Made by a program: the position numbers and the translations under genes. From Bog-950 sp044225825 (GTDB lineage: Bacteria; Bacteroidota; Bacteroidia; Chitinophagales; LD1): a stretch of 64,000 bases of DNA. Positions 36,579 to 43,999 of this stretch are shown in pieces. The notes under the pieces were generated by a model, which was given only the letters and a program-made list of their open reading frames with translations, had not been told where the DNA came from and did not search any database. Location of the stretch: assembly GCA_044225825.1 (NCBI GenBank), contig JBGAIB010000013.1, positions 1 through 64,000 of the forward strand, in the 5' to 3' direction. How positions within the stretch are numbered: position 1 is the stretch's first letter; each line of letters begins with the position of its first letter.

Positions 36579-37976
36579 ATGCTAATCCTGCGTGTAATTA
36601 TCTGTTGGACGTTTTTGCTGAGCGCGTTTTTTGTAAAGGCCCAATCGGTAATTGCTACCACCACGCAGTTTATACAGCAAAAGCAGTTCAGCGAAGCCAC
36701 GGCATTTCTTGATTCGTTGCTAAAGAAGGAGCCCAGAAATGTGGATGCCCTGATGATGAAGGGCAATGTGTTACTGAATAAAGCCTGGCTGGAAGTGCCC
36801 CAGCGTCTAGCGCTTACCACCACTAACGAAGCCATCTACGATACAGCTGTCCAATCGCTGAAATATCTGGCGCCGGTGGTGCCTGCCGAAACCGAAAAGC
36901 AGGTAGAAAAATACTGGCGACAGTGTTTAAAAATCGACTCATCCAGGGTAGATATTCAGAAAGGACTTTGCGCACTGTACGCCTATGCGCTGGATAAAGA
37001 GAACCTCAAGAAGCAAATCGTTGTTCTGAAGTCATTAGAGCCTGATGCGGATGGGGAACAGGCCTACCGGATGGCTGAATATGCGCGCAGTTTTATTGCC
37101 GCCGGGCAATGGGAGCAGGGCCTGGAGATGTATAAATACATTGCAACGCTATACCCGGCACTGGCCGGCATCCGTTGCGATATTGCATCGGAGTATTTTG
37201 ATGCCGGGCGCATAAACGAAGCACTTACCTGGGTTGATTCGGTGATGTTGTTTAAGGAAGTAGATGAATCCAGTTTTTTAAACGCTGCTTTTATTTACAG
37301 CGAGCTGGGCTACTTTGACAACTGTGCGGCTGTACTAATGCGTTACGACCGCACCTATGGTCGCCACCTTTCGGAGTTTTACAATGCCCTGCAGTTGTTT
37401 GCCGATAGCAACTACAGTTATGTAAACAGTCTGGCTGGTTTTTTAATGAAAACCGACTCGGCGGCGTATTACGATGAACATCAATTGGGCCGTGCTATGC
37501 TGGTATTTGCGCAATCGTTTACCTTAAGCGACCTTCAAATATTAATTGCCGGCAATATTGGCGATTGGTATCTCCCTTTATTCCTGCAACGCGGAATGCG
37601 ACAATTCAACACTGCCTGCGAACCGTTTTTAATGTATGGCGTGTTTAACGGCAAGGTGAGGAATTATGCTGCGGCAGTACAGTTGCTACAGGAGGGCGAA
37701 AACTGCCGGATGGCTCCGGCCCAAACCGAATACTGGATGCTACAATACGGCTATGCGTTATTTATGAATAAAGAAGCTGATAAAAGCCTGTCGTATTTGC
37801 AGCCGTTGCTAAAATCCACGAACATCTATTACCGCCAGGCAGCAGCTTATTTTATTGCCAACGCAGCATGGGAGAAGGGCGATAAAAAATCGGCGCTGCA
37901 ACAATGGGCCGCCTTAGCCAAGCAAAGTGATGTAACCAAATACAGCCTGCTTGCAGCTGCGCGCACGGAGAAGTAA
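36579..37976 (+). CDS. Exported TPR-like repeat protein
   Basis: 465 residues with a signal peptide (VIICWTFLLSAFFVKAQ). The remainder is alpha-helical with TPR-like repeats (FSEATAFLDSLLKKEPRNVDALMMKGNVLLNKAW; QWEQGLEMYKYIATLYPALAG), and no catalytic motif. Likely a periplasmic scaffold of unknown partner. It follows uvrA by 55 bp but is unrelated in function, and its end is 7 bp from the convergent DUF502 gene. Confidence 0.75.
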   Translation: MLILRVIICWTFLLSAFFVKAQSVIATTTQFIQQKQFSEATAFLDSLLKKEPRNVDALMMKGNVLLNKAWLEVPQRLALTTTNEAIYDTAVQSLKYLAPVVPAETEKQVEKYWRQCLKIDSSRVDIQKGLCALYAYALDKENLKKQIVVLKSLEPDADGEQAYRMAEYARSFIAAGQWEQGLEMYKYIATLYPALAGIRCDIASEYFDAGRINEALTWVDSVMLFKEVDESSFLNAAFIYSELGYFDNCAAVLMRYDRTYGRHLSEFYNALQLFADSNYSYVNSLAGFLMKTDSAAYYDEHQLGRAMLVFAQSFTLSDLQILIAGNIGDWYLPLFLQRGMRQFNTACEPFLMYGVFNGKVRNYAAAVQLLQEGENCRMAPAQTEYWMLQYGYALFMNKEADKSLSYLQPLLKSTNIYYRQAAAYFIANAAWEKGDKKSALQQWAALAKQSDVTKYSLLAAARTEK

Positions 37977-37983
37977 TGCGGCC

Positions 37984-38652
37984 TTATTCCGGTTTCTGAC
38001 CGCGGGCTATTTTAATGGCATCTGCCAGCGACTCCTCGTCTTCGTCGATCTGCGTAACACCACCGCTTACGATAAACTTCATCATATCACCGGCACGCAC
38101 ATCATCCAGCACTTGTACCTGGTCGCGGTTTACTACATAAAGAATACCTGAGAGGTTGTAGGATAGCGGTGTATACACGGCCACCTTATCTTTTATGTGC
38201 AGATCGCTGAGGTCTTGCTGGGTAATAAAGCCCAGTTTAAAAATGCCCGTACCTTTGCCGAATTCAAACATCACCGGTTTGTCGAACTTCTTTTTATTGC
38301 TGATAAAGGCACCGAAGAAATCTTTTAGTGAGGAGTAGATGTCCTTTACCACCGGTGTTTTCTCCAGCAACAGATCGAAGATGTGCAACAAGGGCTGCAG
38401 GATAACCATGGAGCCTATAAAGCCTACGAGCGTAATAATACCGAACATGGCTATAATGCCAAGGCCAGGGTAATAAAAGTGGAAGATGCGCTCGAAGAAG
38501 ATATTGAGTTTGGAATCGAGCCAATCGAAAATGGAGAAGATAGCATAGAAGGTAACAAACACAGGGGCCAACAACAAAAGGCCCTGCAAAAAATACGACA
38601 CAATGCGGCCAAACCCTGTGCGGAACCATACCCGTGTCCTATCCATTTTCAT
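37984..38652 (-). CDS. DUF502 family membrane protein
   Basis: 222 residues. Two hydrophobic helices near the N-terminus (about 17-45 and 64-90) are followed by the conserved PVVKDIYSSLKDFF and TPLSYNLSGILYVV segments of DUF502, a membrane family without known function. The C-terminus is cytoplasmic-looking and acidic. It lies 47 bp downstream of the aminotransferase gene and may be co-transcribed. Confidence 0.85.
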   Translation of the reverse strand: MKMDRTRVWFRTGFGRIVSYFLQGLLLLAPVFVTFYAIFSIFDWLDSKLNIFFERIFHFYYPGLGIIAMFGIITLVGFIGSMVILQPLLHIFDLLLEKTPVVKDIYSSLKDFFGAFISNKKKFDKPVMFEFGKGTGIFKLGFITQQDLSDLHIKDKVAVYTPLSYNLSGILYVVNRDQVQVLDDVRAGDMMKFIVSGGVTQIDEDEESLADAIKIARGQKPE

Positions 38653-38699
38653 ACAACTAATTTTGCGCGAAGGTGGTAAAAAGATTGGTTATGTGTCTG

Positions 38700-39890
38700 C
38701 TAGGCATTTTCGGCTTCCACTGCAGCCAATAGAATGTTGCAAGCGCTGCGGATCTCCTCTTCAGTGATTATTAAGGGTGGGGCCAGGCGCAGGCAATTGG
38801 CAGCAAACAAAAACCAATCGGTTAGTAAACCGTTTGCAATACAACGGTCTATGATGCGCTTATTTTGTTCATAGCTATCAAATTCAACAGCCAGCATTAA
38901 GCCAGAGCGACGGACCGCCCTCATCAAAGGGTGTTGTAACAGTTGCTCAAACAGTTGACCTTTTTTCTCAACCTGTTCTACCAGTTCACTTGCCACTAAA
39001 ATTTGAAAGGAAGCCAAACCTGCTGCGCAGCAAACCGGGTGCCCGCCAAAGGTGGTAATGTGCCCAAGCACCGGATTATCGCTGAGGCTGCTCATAATCT
39101 GTTGCGAACTTACAAATGCCCCCAGGGGCATCCCTCCACCCAGGGCTTTGGCCAACAACAGCACATCGGGTATTACACCGTAGTGCTCGAAACCCCAGAG
39201 GCGGCCGGTGCGGCCAAGAGCAGTTTGACATTCATCAAAAATCAACAGCGTGCCTGTTTCGGTGCAGCGCTGCCGGAGCTGCGTTATAAATGAAGCGGTG
39301 CCGGGGTTAACCCCGCTTTCTGCCTGTACTACTTCCACAATAACAGCAGCGGTACGATTGGTGATGTGTTGTATACCGGCTTCGTCGTTGTAGTCCAGTT
39401 GACGGGTATCTGGTAGCAGCGGCCGGAACTTCCGTTTAAAATACTCATCGCCCATAATGCTTAACGCACCTTGCGTACTGCCATGGTAGGCCTTTTTAAA
39501 CGAAATAATTTCGGTACGGCCGGTGTAGCGCTTTGCCAGTTTCATTGCACCTTCGGTTGCCTCGGCCCCGCTATTGGTAAAATACACGTTGTTGAGCGTT
39601 GTGGGCAGATACGTGGTTAGCGCTTTGGCGTATGCCACCTGCGGACTCTGTACAAACTCGCCATACACCATCAGGTGCATGTATTTTTGGGCCTGCCGGC
39701 TGATGGCTTCCACTACGGTAGGGTGCGAATGCCCCAGGTTGCTTACTGAAATACCGGCAATTAAATCCATGTATTTTTTGCCATTGGTATCATATAGATA
39801 CATGCCGTCGGCACGTTCTATTTCCAGCATCAGGGGGGCGGTACTGGTTTGGGCTACATGGGAAAGGAATAGCTGACGGTTCGTGGGCAT
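38700..39890 (-). CDS. Class III PLP-dependent aminotransferase
   Basis: 396 residues from the ATG at 39890; the longer frame to 39932 begins upstream of the predicted transcription start. Fold type I: FTNSGAEATEGAMKLAKRYTGR, AYHGSTQGALS, IFDECQTALGRTGRLWGFEHYGV, with the PLP Lys in LLAKALGGGMPLGA. Closest types are acetylornithine, ornithine or 4-aminobutyrate aminotransferases; no arginine synthesis genes are adjacent, so the substrate is left open. Confidence 0.88.
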   Translation of the reverse strand: MPTNRQLFLSHVAQTSTAPLMLEIERADGMYLYDTNGKKYMDLIAGISVSNLGHSHPTVVEAISRQAQKYMHLMVYGEFVQSPQVAYAKALTTYLPTTLNNVYFTNSGAEATEGAMKLAKRYTGRTEIISFKKAYHGSTQGALSIMGDEYFKRKFRPLLPDTRQLDYNDEAGIQHITNRTAAVIVEVVQAESGVNPGTASFITQLRQRCTETGTLLIFDECQTALGRTGRLWGFEHYGVIPDVLLLAKALGGGMPLGAFVSSQQIMSSLSDNPVLGHITTFGGHPVCCAAGLASFQILVASELVEQVEKKGQLFEQLLQHPLMRAVRRSGLMLAVEFDSYEQNKRIIDRCIANGLLTDWFLFAANCLRLAPPLIITEEEIRSACNILLAAVEAENA

Positions 39891-39905
39891 TTTTAAACGT
39901 TCCGA

Positions 39906-39913
39906 CAAATTTA
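39906..39913 (-). promoter_or_regulatory. -7 box (TAAATTTG) for the aminotransferase gene
   Basis: An exact TAnnTTTG on the minus strand; initiation near 39899 leaves about a ten-base leader before the ATG at 39890 and decides that start. Confidence 0.6.
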
Positions 39914-39974
39914 CGTTCTTGTTATTAATCATTTGGCTAAATCTTCGCCAAACGTTTCATTTGCGCTTGATTTT

Positions 39975-41132
39975 ATGGTGTATTTCCGTGCCGGTTTTTA
40001 TTATGTGCGCTACAAAATATTGGGAGATATTATTGTAGAAACCTATCGCCGCTTTCGCTGGAAGGTGTGGCTGCTTTCGGTGTTGTTCATTTTCCTTTAT
40101 TCGCTCCATCAGTTTTTCTCGCTGTTTTTCAGGTTTATGGACACCCTTTTTCACCAGGGGCATAAAAAGGTGCAGGTAAAACAACCGGTGTTTATTATTG
40201 CCAATCCACGCAGCGGTACCACGTATCTGCACCGGTTAATGGCTTTGGACAAAGAGCGCTTTGTGTATACCAAAAACGCGCATACCTTTTTTATGACCTC
40301 CAGCTTTGTGCAGTTTTATAAACTGTTCAGCTGGATCGATAAAAAGCTTTTGTTCCATAGCATCAGTAAGTTGATGGACCGGCTGGATGAGAAGTTTTGG
40401 GGCGGTTGGGATAACATTCATGCCATGGGTTTTAATAAGGCCGAGGAGGACGAATTGCCCTTTGCCCAAACCTTGATGAGCCCCGGCATTTTTATTCCTT
40501 TTCCGTATTTCCATTTGCATAACGACAACAAGTTTTTGGATGAAGAACCTGAAAGCGTGCGCAAAAACGTAATGGACTTTTACGAAAGCTGTGTGAAGCG
40601 ATTTGTATTCCGCGCGGGGCGCGATAAAACCTATTTGTCAAAGAACGTAATGAGCACGGCCCGGTTTAAAAGCCTCTTGAAGCGTTTCCCCGATGCCAAG
40701 ATCATCTATATAGCCCGGCACCCATATGATGCAGTGCCCAGCATGGCCAGCATGTTTACGGCCATGTATGATTTCCATAGTCCGGACGTGCCCAGCAGCG
40801 ACCCCAGCAAGCGCGTATGGGCCGAGTATGGCATTAAGTTTTTCCGCTATTCGCAGGAAATGAAACGCGTAATACCTCCTTCGCAGTTTTGTGCCGTTAA
40901 ATACGATAACCTGCTGCAAACACCGGTTGAAACCGTACTGAGCATTTACCAGCATTTCGGCTGGACACCTTCGCCGGAGTTGTTGGAACGTTTATCGCAC
41001 GAACAGAAGCGCAACAGCAATTACAAAAGCGGCCACGAATACAGCCTGGAAGAGTACGGCCTCAGCAAAGAATACATATACAACGAGTTAAGCGATGTAA
41101 TGGACCAGTGGGGTTTTGCCCGCGAGTTTTAG
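39975..41132 (+). CDS. Sulfotransferase family protein
   Basis: 385 residues from the ATG at 39975; a TTG at 39933 in the same frame would add 14, but TTTG-N20-TTCATTTG (39932-39963) looks like a promoter placed between the two. The N-terminus has a membrane segment (WLLSVLFIFLYSLHQFFSLFF), then the PAPS 5'-phosphosulfate loop IANPRSGTTYLHRLM and the 3'-phosphate motif RFPDAKIIYIARHPYDAVPS. Predicted to transfer sulfate from PAPS to a lipid or carbohydrate acceptor at the inner membrane. It overlaps the convergent small gene by 4 bp. Confidence 0.85.
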   Translation: MVYFRAGFYYVRYKILGDIIVETYRRFRWKVWLLSVLFIFLYSLHQFFSLFFRFMDTLFHQGHKKVQVKQPVFIIANPRSGTTYLHRLMALDKERFVYTKNAHTFFMTSSFVQFYKLFSWIDKKLLFHSISKLMDRLDEKFWGGWDNIHAMGFNKAEEDELPFAQTLMSPGIFIPFPYFHLHNDNKFLDEEPESVRKNVMDFYESCVKRFVFRAGRDKTYLSKNVMSTARFKSLLKRFPDAKIIYIARHPYDAVPSMASMFTAMYDFHSPDVPSSDPSKRVWAEYGIKFFRYSQEMKRVIPPSQFCAVKYDNLLQTPVETVLSIYQHFGWTPSPELLERLSHEQKRNSNYKSGHEYSLEEYGLSKEYIYNELSDVMDQWGFAREF

Positions 41133-41386
41133 TGTGCCTTTGGACCTACGGTAATCCAAACGCCCGTCAACTTCATCAATTTATCTTCCATTCTGCAAAA
41201 CACGTTGCCTTTGGGCATTTGATAACGCGGCAAAGGCAGCAAGCCCTTCTGCATAGTGTTGCCTGCGGCTGGGGCTGCAGAGGTTACCGGCTTAAGCAGT
41301 GGCAGGTAATAATACCAATGCAGGTTGCCGCCTGCCCGGGTGGTAAGCAAACTAAGCATGCATACTATGGTAAGCAGGTGTTTCAT
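41129..41386 (-). CDS. Small exported protein coupled to the glycosyltransferase
   Basis: 85 residues with a signal-like N-terminus (MKHLLTIVCMLSLLTTRAGG) and a mature part of about 65 residues rich in aromatic and basic positions (NLHWYYYLPLL; LPLPRYQMPKGNVFCRMEDK). No family is recognised. Its ATG overlaps the TGA of the glycosyltransferase gene (ATGA), which is strong evidence for translation. One mature Cys. Possibly an accessory to the glycosyltransferase; that is only context. Confidence 0.6.
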   Translation of the reverse strand: MKHLLTIVCMLSLLTTRAGGNLHWYYYLPLLKPVTSAAPAAGNTMQKGLLPLPRYQMPKGNVFCRMEDKLMKLTGVWITVGPKAH

Positions 41387-43296
41387 TTTCCCAAGGCGCG
41401 GTATTTCTTCAAAATTACAACTATATCATCATTTACGGAATAGCGGCGTGCATAGTTCAGTTCGGCCTCGTTAATTTCTGCTGCAGTAAAGTTTAGTGCT
41501 GCAAAGCTATCGGCCGGCGAAAGCACACCGGCGCGGCTTTGTGCAAATTGCTGTAACAGTTGGGGCGAACTAAACCCTACCCAGCTTTTTCTTCCCGCCA
41601 GTACCTGCGCCCAATTGCTGATATAGTTCCCAAAGTTTTTAACCGCAAAGAGCGAAAAGGGCAGCAGCGGCAACATCAGCAAGCAAACACTTAAATCGAA
41701 CACGCGCTTGTTGCGTTTGTTTTCCGGCGTAAACAGCAATACGGCTCTTTCGGCCACAAAACTATCGCCGGCGGTGTCGCTGCTGTTGCTGCCTACCAGG
41801 GCATTGCTGCCGGGGTTCAGTATTTTATATTCCAGCTTATTGCCGCAGGCTTTAATCTTTTGTATGATGCTGCCATAGGCTGTGTTGGCTGCACAAAAAA
41901 TCACTTCATCGGCGGCATATATGGCTACTGCCTTTTCGGTGCTTTGGATCAGCGGTTCCTGTATGATTTCGTGGCGGTAACCGGCCCCGCGCAGCAGACT
42001 TTCGGCGCGGTTCATTTCCTGTTTATCGCCCGCCAGCAGGCATCGTTTGCGCTCGTCCTGTTCAGGCGAAAGCGACTGGTATTTGATCAAATGATACAGC
42101 GTACGGGTTAACAGCATTTCGATGGCGGTCCATGCAGCGCCTAACAGAATGATAGCCCGCGAAAAGCGCCAATCGTTGGGTAAAAAGGCATACACAGCAG
42201 CTATAGCAATAGTGCCCAACAACAAACCGCGCAGAATTTTGGAGATGCGGAAAGGCTTATCGTACCCGCCGTTTAAGAAGGTAGCCAATAGCCAGATAGC
42301 AATATACACGGGCACAATTACCAGCAGAAACTGTTGCGGATAGTAGTGCTCCTTGTATTTTATCATCTTCTCCCAGTAATCGGTGATAAAGAAAATACCA
42401 CCGAAGGCCAGCAGGGCATCTACTATAAACAGGTAACTGCTTGCAAACAAACCTGCCAGCAGGGTTAAGGCCCCGCGGAACACAATGGCAAAATTGATGA
42501 GCAACGAAAACAACCCCGACCGGTTACCGCTAAAATGCTTGCGGGCAAAAATGATCATCGCATTATAAAAGGCCTTCACATAATTCAGCGAGCCTTTTTT
42601 AGTGCTCTCGCCTTTGTAATGTATGATGCTGGTGCCGGCAAAGTAGTAGTTTTTATATCCTGCTTTTATAATGCGATAGCTGAGGTCAATATCCTCGCCA
42701 TACATAAAAAAGTCTTCGTCGAGCAAACCGGCTTTGTCCAGCGCGGTACGGCGCATAAACATATAAGCGCCGCTCAGCACCTCTACTTCATTGGTTTCGG
42801 TTTCGGGCAGATAACCCAGGTGATAACGCCCAAAAGTTTTAGATTTTGGGAACAGGGCCGATAAGCCGAATATCTTATAAAAGGCAACGGCGGGTGTTGG
42901 CAGTCCGCGTTTCGATTCGGGCAGAAAGTTGCCGCGCCCATCTACCATATGTACGCCCAAAGCACCTGCATCAGGGTGTGCATCCATAAAGGCAGCGCAT
43001 TGGCTAAAGGTGTCCTCCGCTACTACGGTATCGGGGTTTAGCAAAAGCACGTATTCGCCTTGCGAAATTTTGATAGCCTGGTTGTTGGCTTTCGAAAAGC
43101 CGGGGTTATCGGTATTACCGATCCATTTTACCCAAGGGAAACGGGGACGGATATAGTCCGCCGAGCCATCGCTGCTGGCATTATCCACCACAAATACCTC
43201 GGACTCCAGGCCTGCCACAGCCTTCTGCACCGAAAGCAGGCACTGCTCCAGGAAATACCGGACGTTGTAATTAACGATAACTACCGACAGCTTCAT
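41383..43296 (-). CDS. GT2 glycosyltransferase fused to a membrane and phosphoglycosyltransferase-like region
   Basis: 637 residues from the ATG at 43296. About 1-250: GT-A family 2 glycosyltransferase (SVVIVNYNVRYFLEQCL, VFVVDNASSDGS, DNPGFSKANNQA, LLLNPDTVV, EDIDLSYRI), rhamnosyltransferase-like. About 260-430: several membrane helices. The last 200 include a nucleotide-binding-like segment (CLLAGDKQEMNRAESLL) and KRVFDLSVCLLMLPLLPF, which resembles the start of polyprenyl-phosphate sugar transferases but without their catalytic DxE region. Likely adds a sugar in a surface glycan pathway. Element B lies upstream. Confidence 0.8.
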   Translation of the reverse strand: MKLSVVIVNYNVRYFLEQCLLSVQKAVAGLESEVFVVDNASSDGSADYIRPRFPWVKWIGNTDNPGFSKANNQAIKISQGEYVLLLNPDTVVAEDTFSQCAAFMDAHPDAGALGVHMVDGRGNFLPESKRGLPTPAVAFYKIFGLSALFPKSKTFGRYHLGYLPETETNEVEVLSGAYMFMRRTALDKAGLLDEDFFMYGEDIDLSYRIIKAGYKNYYFAGTSIIHYKGESTKKGSLNYVKAFYNAMIIFARKHFSGNRSGLFSLLINFAIVFRGALTLLAGLFASSYLFIVDALLAFGGIFFITDYWEKMIKYKEHYYPQQFLLVIVPVYIAIWLLATFLNGGYDKPFRISKILRGLLLGTIAIAAVYAFLPNDWRFSRAIILLGAAWTAIEMLLTRTLYHLIKYQSLSPEQDERKRCLLAGDKQEMNRAESLLRGAGYRHEIIQEPLIQSTEKAVAIYAADEVIFCAANTAYGSIIQKIKACGNKLEYKILNPGSNALVGSNSSDTAGDSFVAERAVLLFTPENKRNKRVFDLSVCLLMLPLLPFSLFAVKNFGNYISNWAQVLAGRKSWVGFSSPQLLQQFAQSRAGVLSPADSFAALNFTAAEINEAELNYARRYSVNDDIVVILKKYRALGK

Positions 43297-43442
43297 GAAC
43301 GGGCACAAGATAGAAGGAAATGGGGTGTTTTAACAAGGGAGCAGCAGCGAACCATAATGACCTTTGGGTTTAGAGTTGTATGTGTTCATTTTTAGTCAGG
43401 AGCTACTTTTGTAGCGTAAACTGGGCGATTTTTTAACATAAA

Positions 43443-43509
43443 TGATAGGAATTGATAGGGTTTGATAGGGTTTGATAGGGTTTTGGAGGGCACCTGTCAA
43501 ATCCTATCA
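43443..43509 (+). repeat. TGATAGG iterons with inverted partner
   Basis: TGATAGG(G) at 43443, 43453, 43463 and 43473, exactly one 10-bp step apart, then inverted CCTATCA at 43503-43509. Same-face spacing suggests cooperative protein binding, or alternative RNA hairpins. Element A has three copies in the opposite orientation. Confidence 0.7.
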
Positions 43510-43539
43510 TGCAAGCAGGGTAGAGCAAAATACGCCTGT

Positions 43540-43779
43540 AACTTTACACTCCTTTACACTTTTTTCTCGCCATACGCTCCAACTTTACACTTCTTTACAC
43601 TTTTCAGAGATCAGAAAACAGAGATCAGAAAACAGACGGGGCAGTGCATGGGACCATAACTTTACACTCCTTTACACTCCGTTACACTTTTGGTGAACTG
43701 CCACCATCAAACTTTACACTCCTTTACACTTTTCGAGTAATCGCTCCCAATCTAACTTTACACTCCTTTACACTTTTTT
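43540..43779 (+). repeat. Five-unit array of paired TTTACACT boxes
   Basis: Units start at 43540, 43581, 43658, 43710 and 43754. Each is about 24 bp: AACTTTACACT, two bases (CC or TC), TTTACACTTTT; the third has an extra GTTACACT. Unique spacers of about 17, 53, 18 and 20 bp separate them; the 53-bp one contains a 14-bp tandem duplication. No cas genes are near. Confidence 0.75.
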
Positions 43780-43866
43780 AATGCGCCGGGAGTAGTTCGT
43801 TTGAAGTTCCCGGTTTAATGAGGGAAGGTCAATACCGAAGCTTTCGGAGGTCAAAGAACTGTCCTC

Positions 43867-43898
43867 CAAATGTAGTAAATTAAGTTTATAGTTTCAAA
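43867..43898 (-). promoter_or_regulatory. Full Bacteroidota promoter of element B
   Basis: On the minus strand TTTG (43898-43895), a 20-bp spacer, and TACATTTG (43874-43867): exact -33 and -7 boxes with consensus spacing. The predicted RNA begins near 43862, within GGACAGTTCTTTGAC. It is the best promoter match seen in the window. Confidence 0.7.
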
Positions 43899-43999
43899 TT
43901 TAGTTCTAAAAATAATTTCTGCGACCGGCCCATCCTTTGCTGGGCTGCGCCCAAATGGCGGCGATTGCCTAAATTGCGGTTCTATTTGCCTGGTGCCTG

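Larger units (their letters stand above)
43429..43898 (-). repeat. Element B: promoter-headed noncoding element with repeat array and TGATAGG iterons
   Basis: Read on the minus strand: promoter at 43898-43867, GTTCTTTGAC (to 43851), small hairpins (GGAGG/CCTCC 43846-43867; CCGAA/TTCGG 43835-43847), a five-unit GTGTAAAG array (43779-43540), then one TGATAGG (43509-43503) facing four CCTATCA copies (43480-43443) and ATGTTAAAAAA. The outer parts match element A at 16530-16738; the array is unique to B. The element reads toward the glycosyltransferase start at 43296, so a leader role is possible, but the A copy has no downstream gene on its strand. Confidence 0.6.

Noticed and set aside
43540..43779. 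CRISPR array
   Set aside because: Repeats contain internal tandem boxes, spacers are 17-20 bp with one of 53, and there are no cas genes or leader of known type.
43429..43898. Diversity-generating retroelement or retron
   Set aside because: No reverse transcriptase gene and no template/variable repeat pair in the window.
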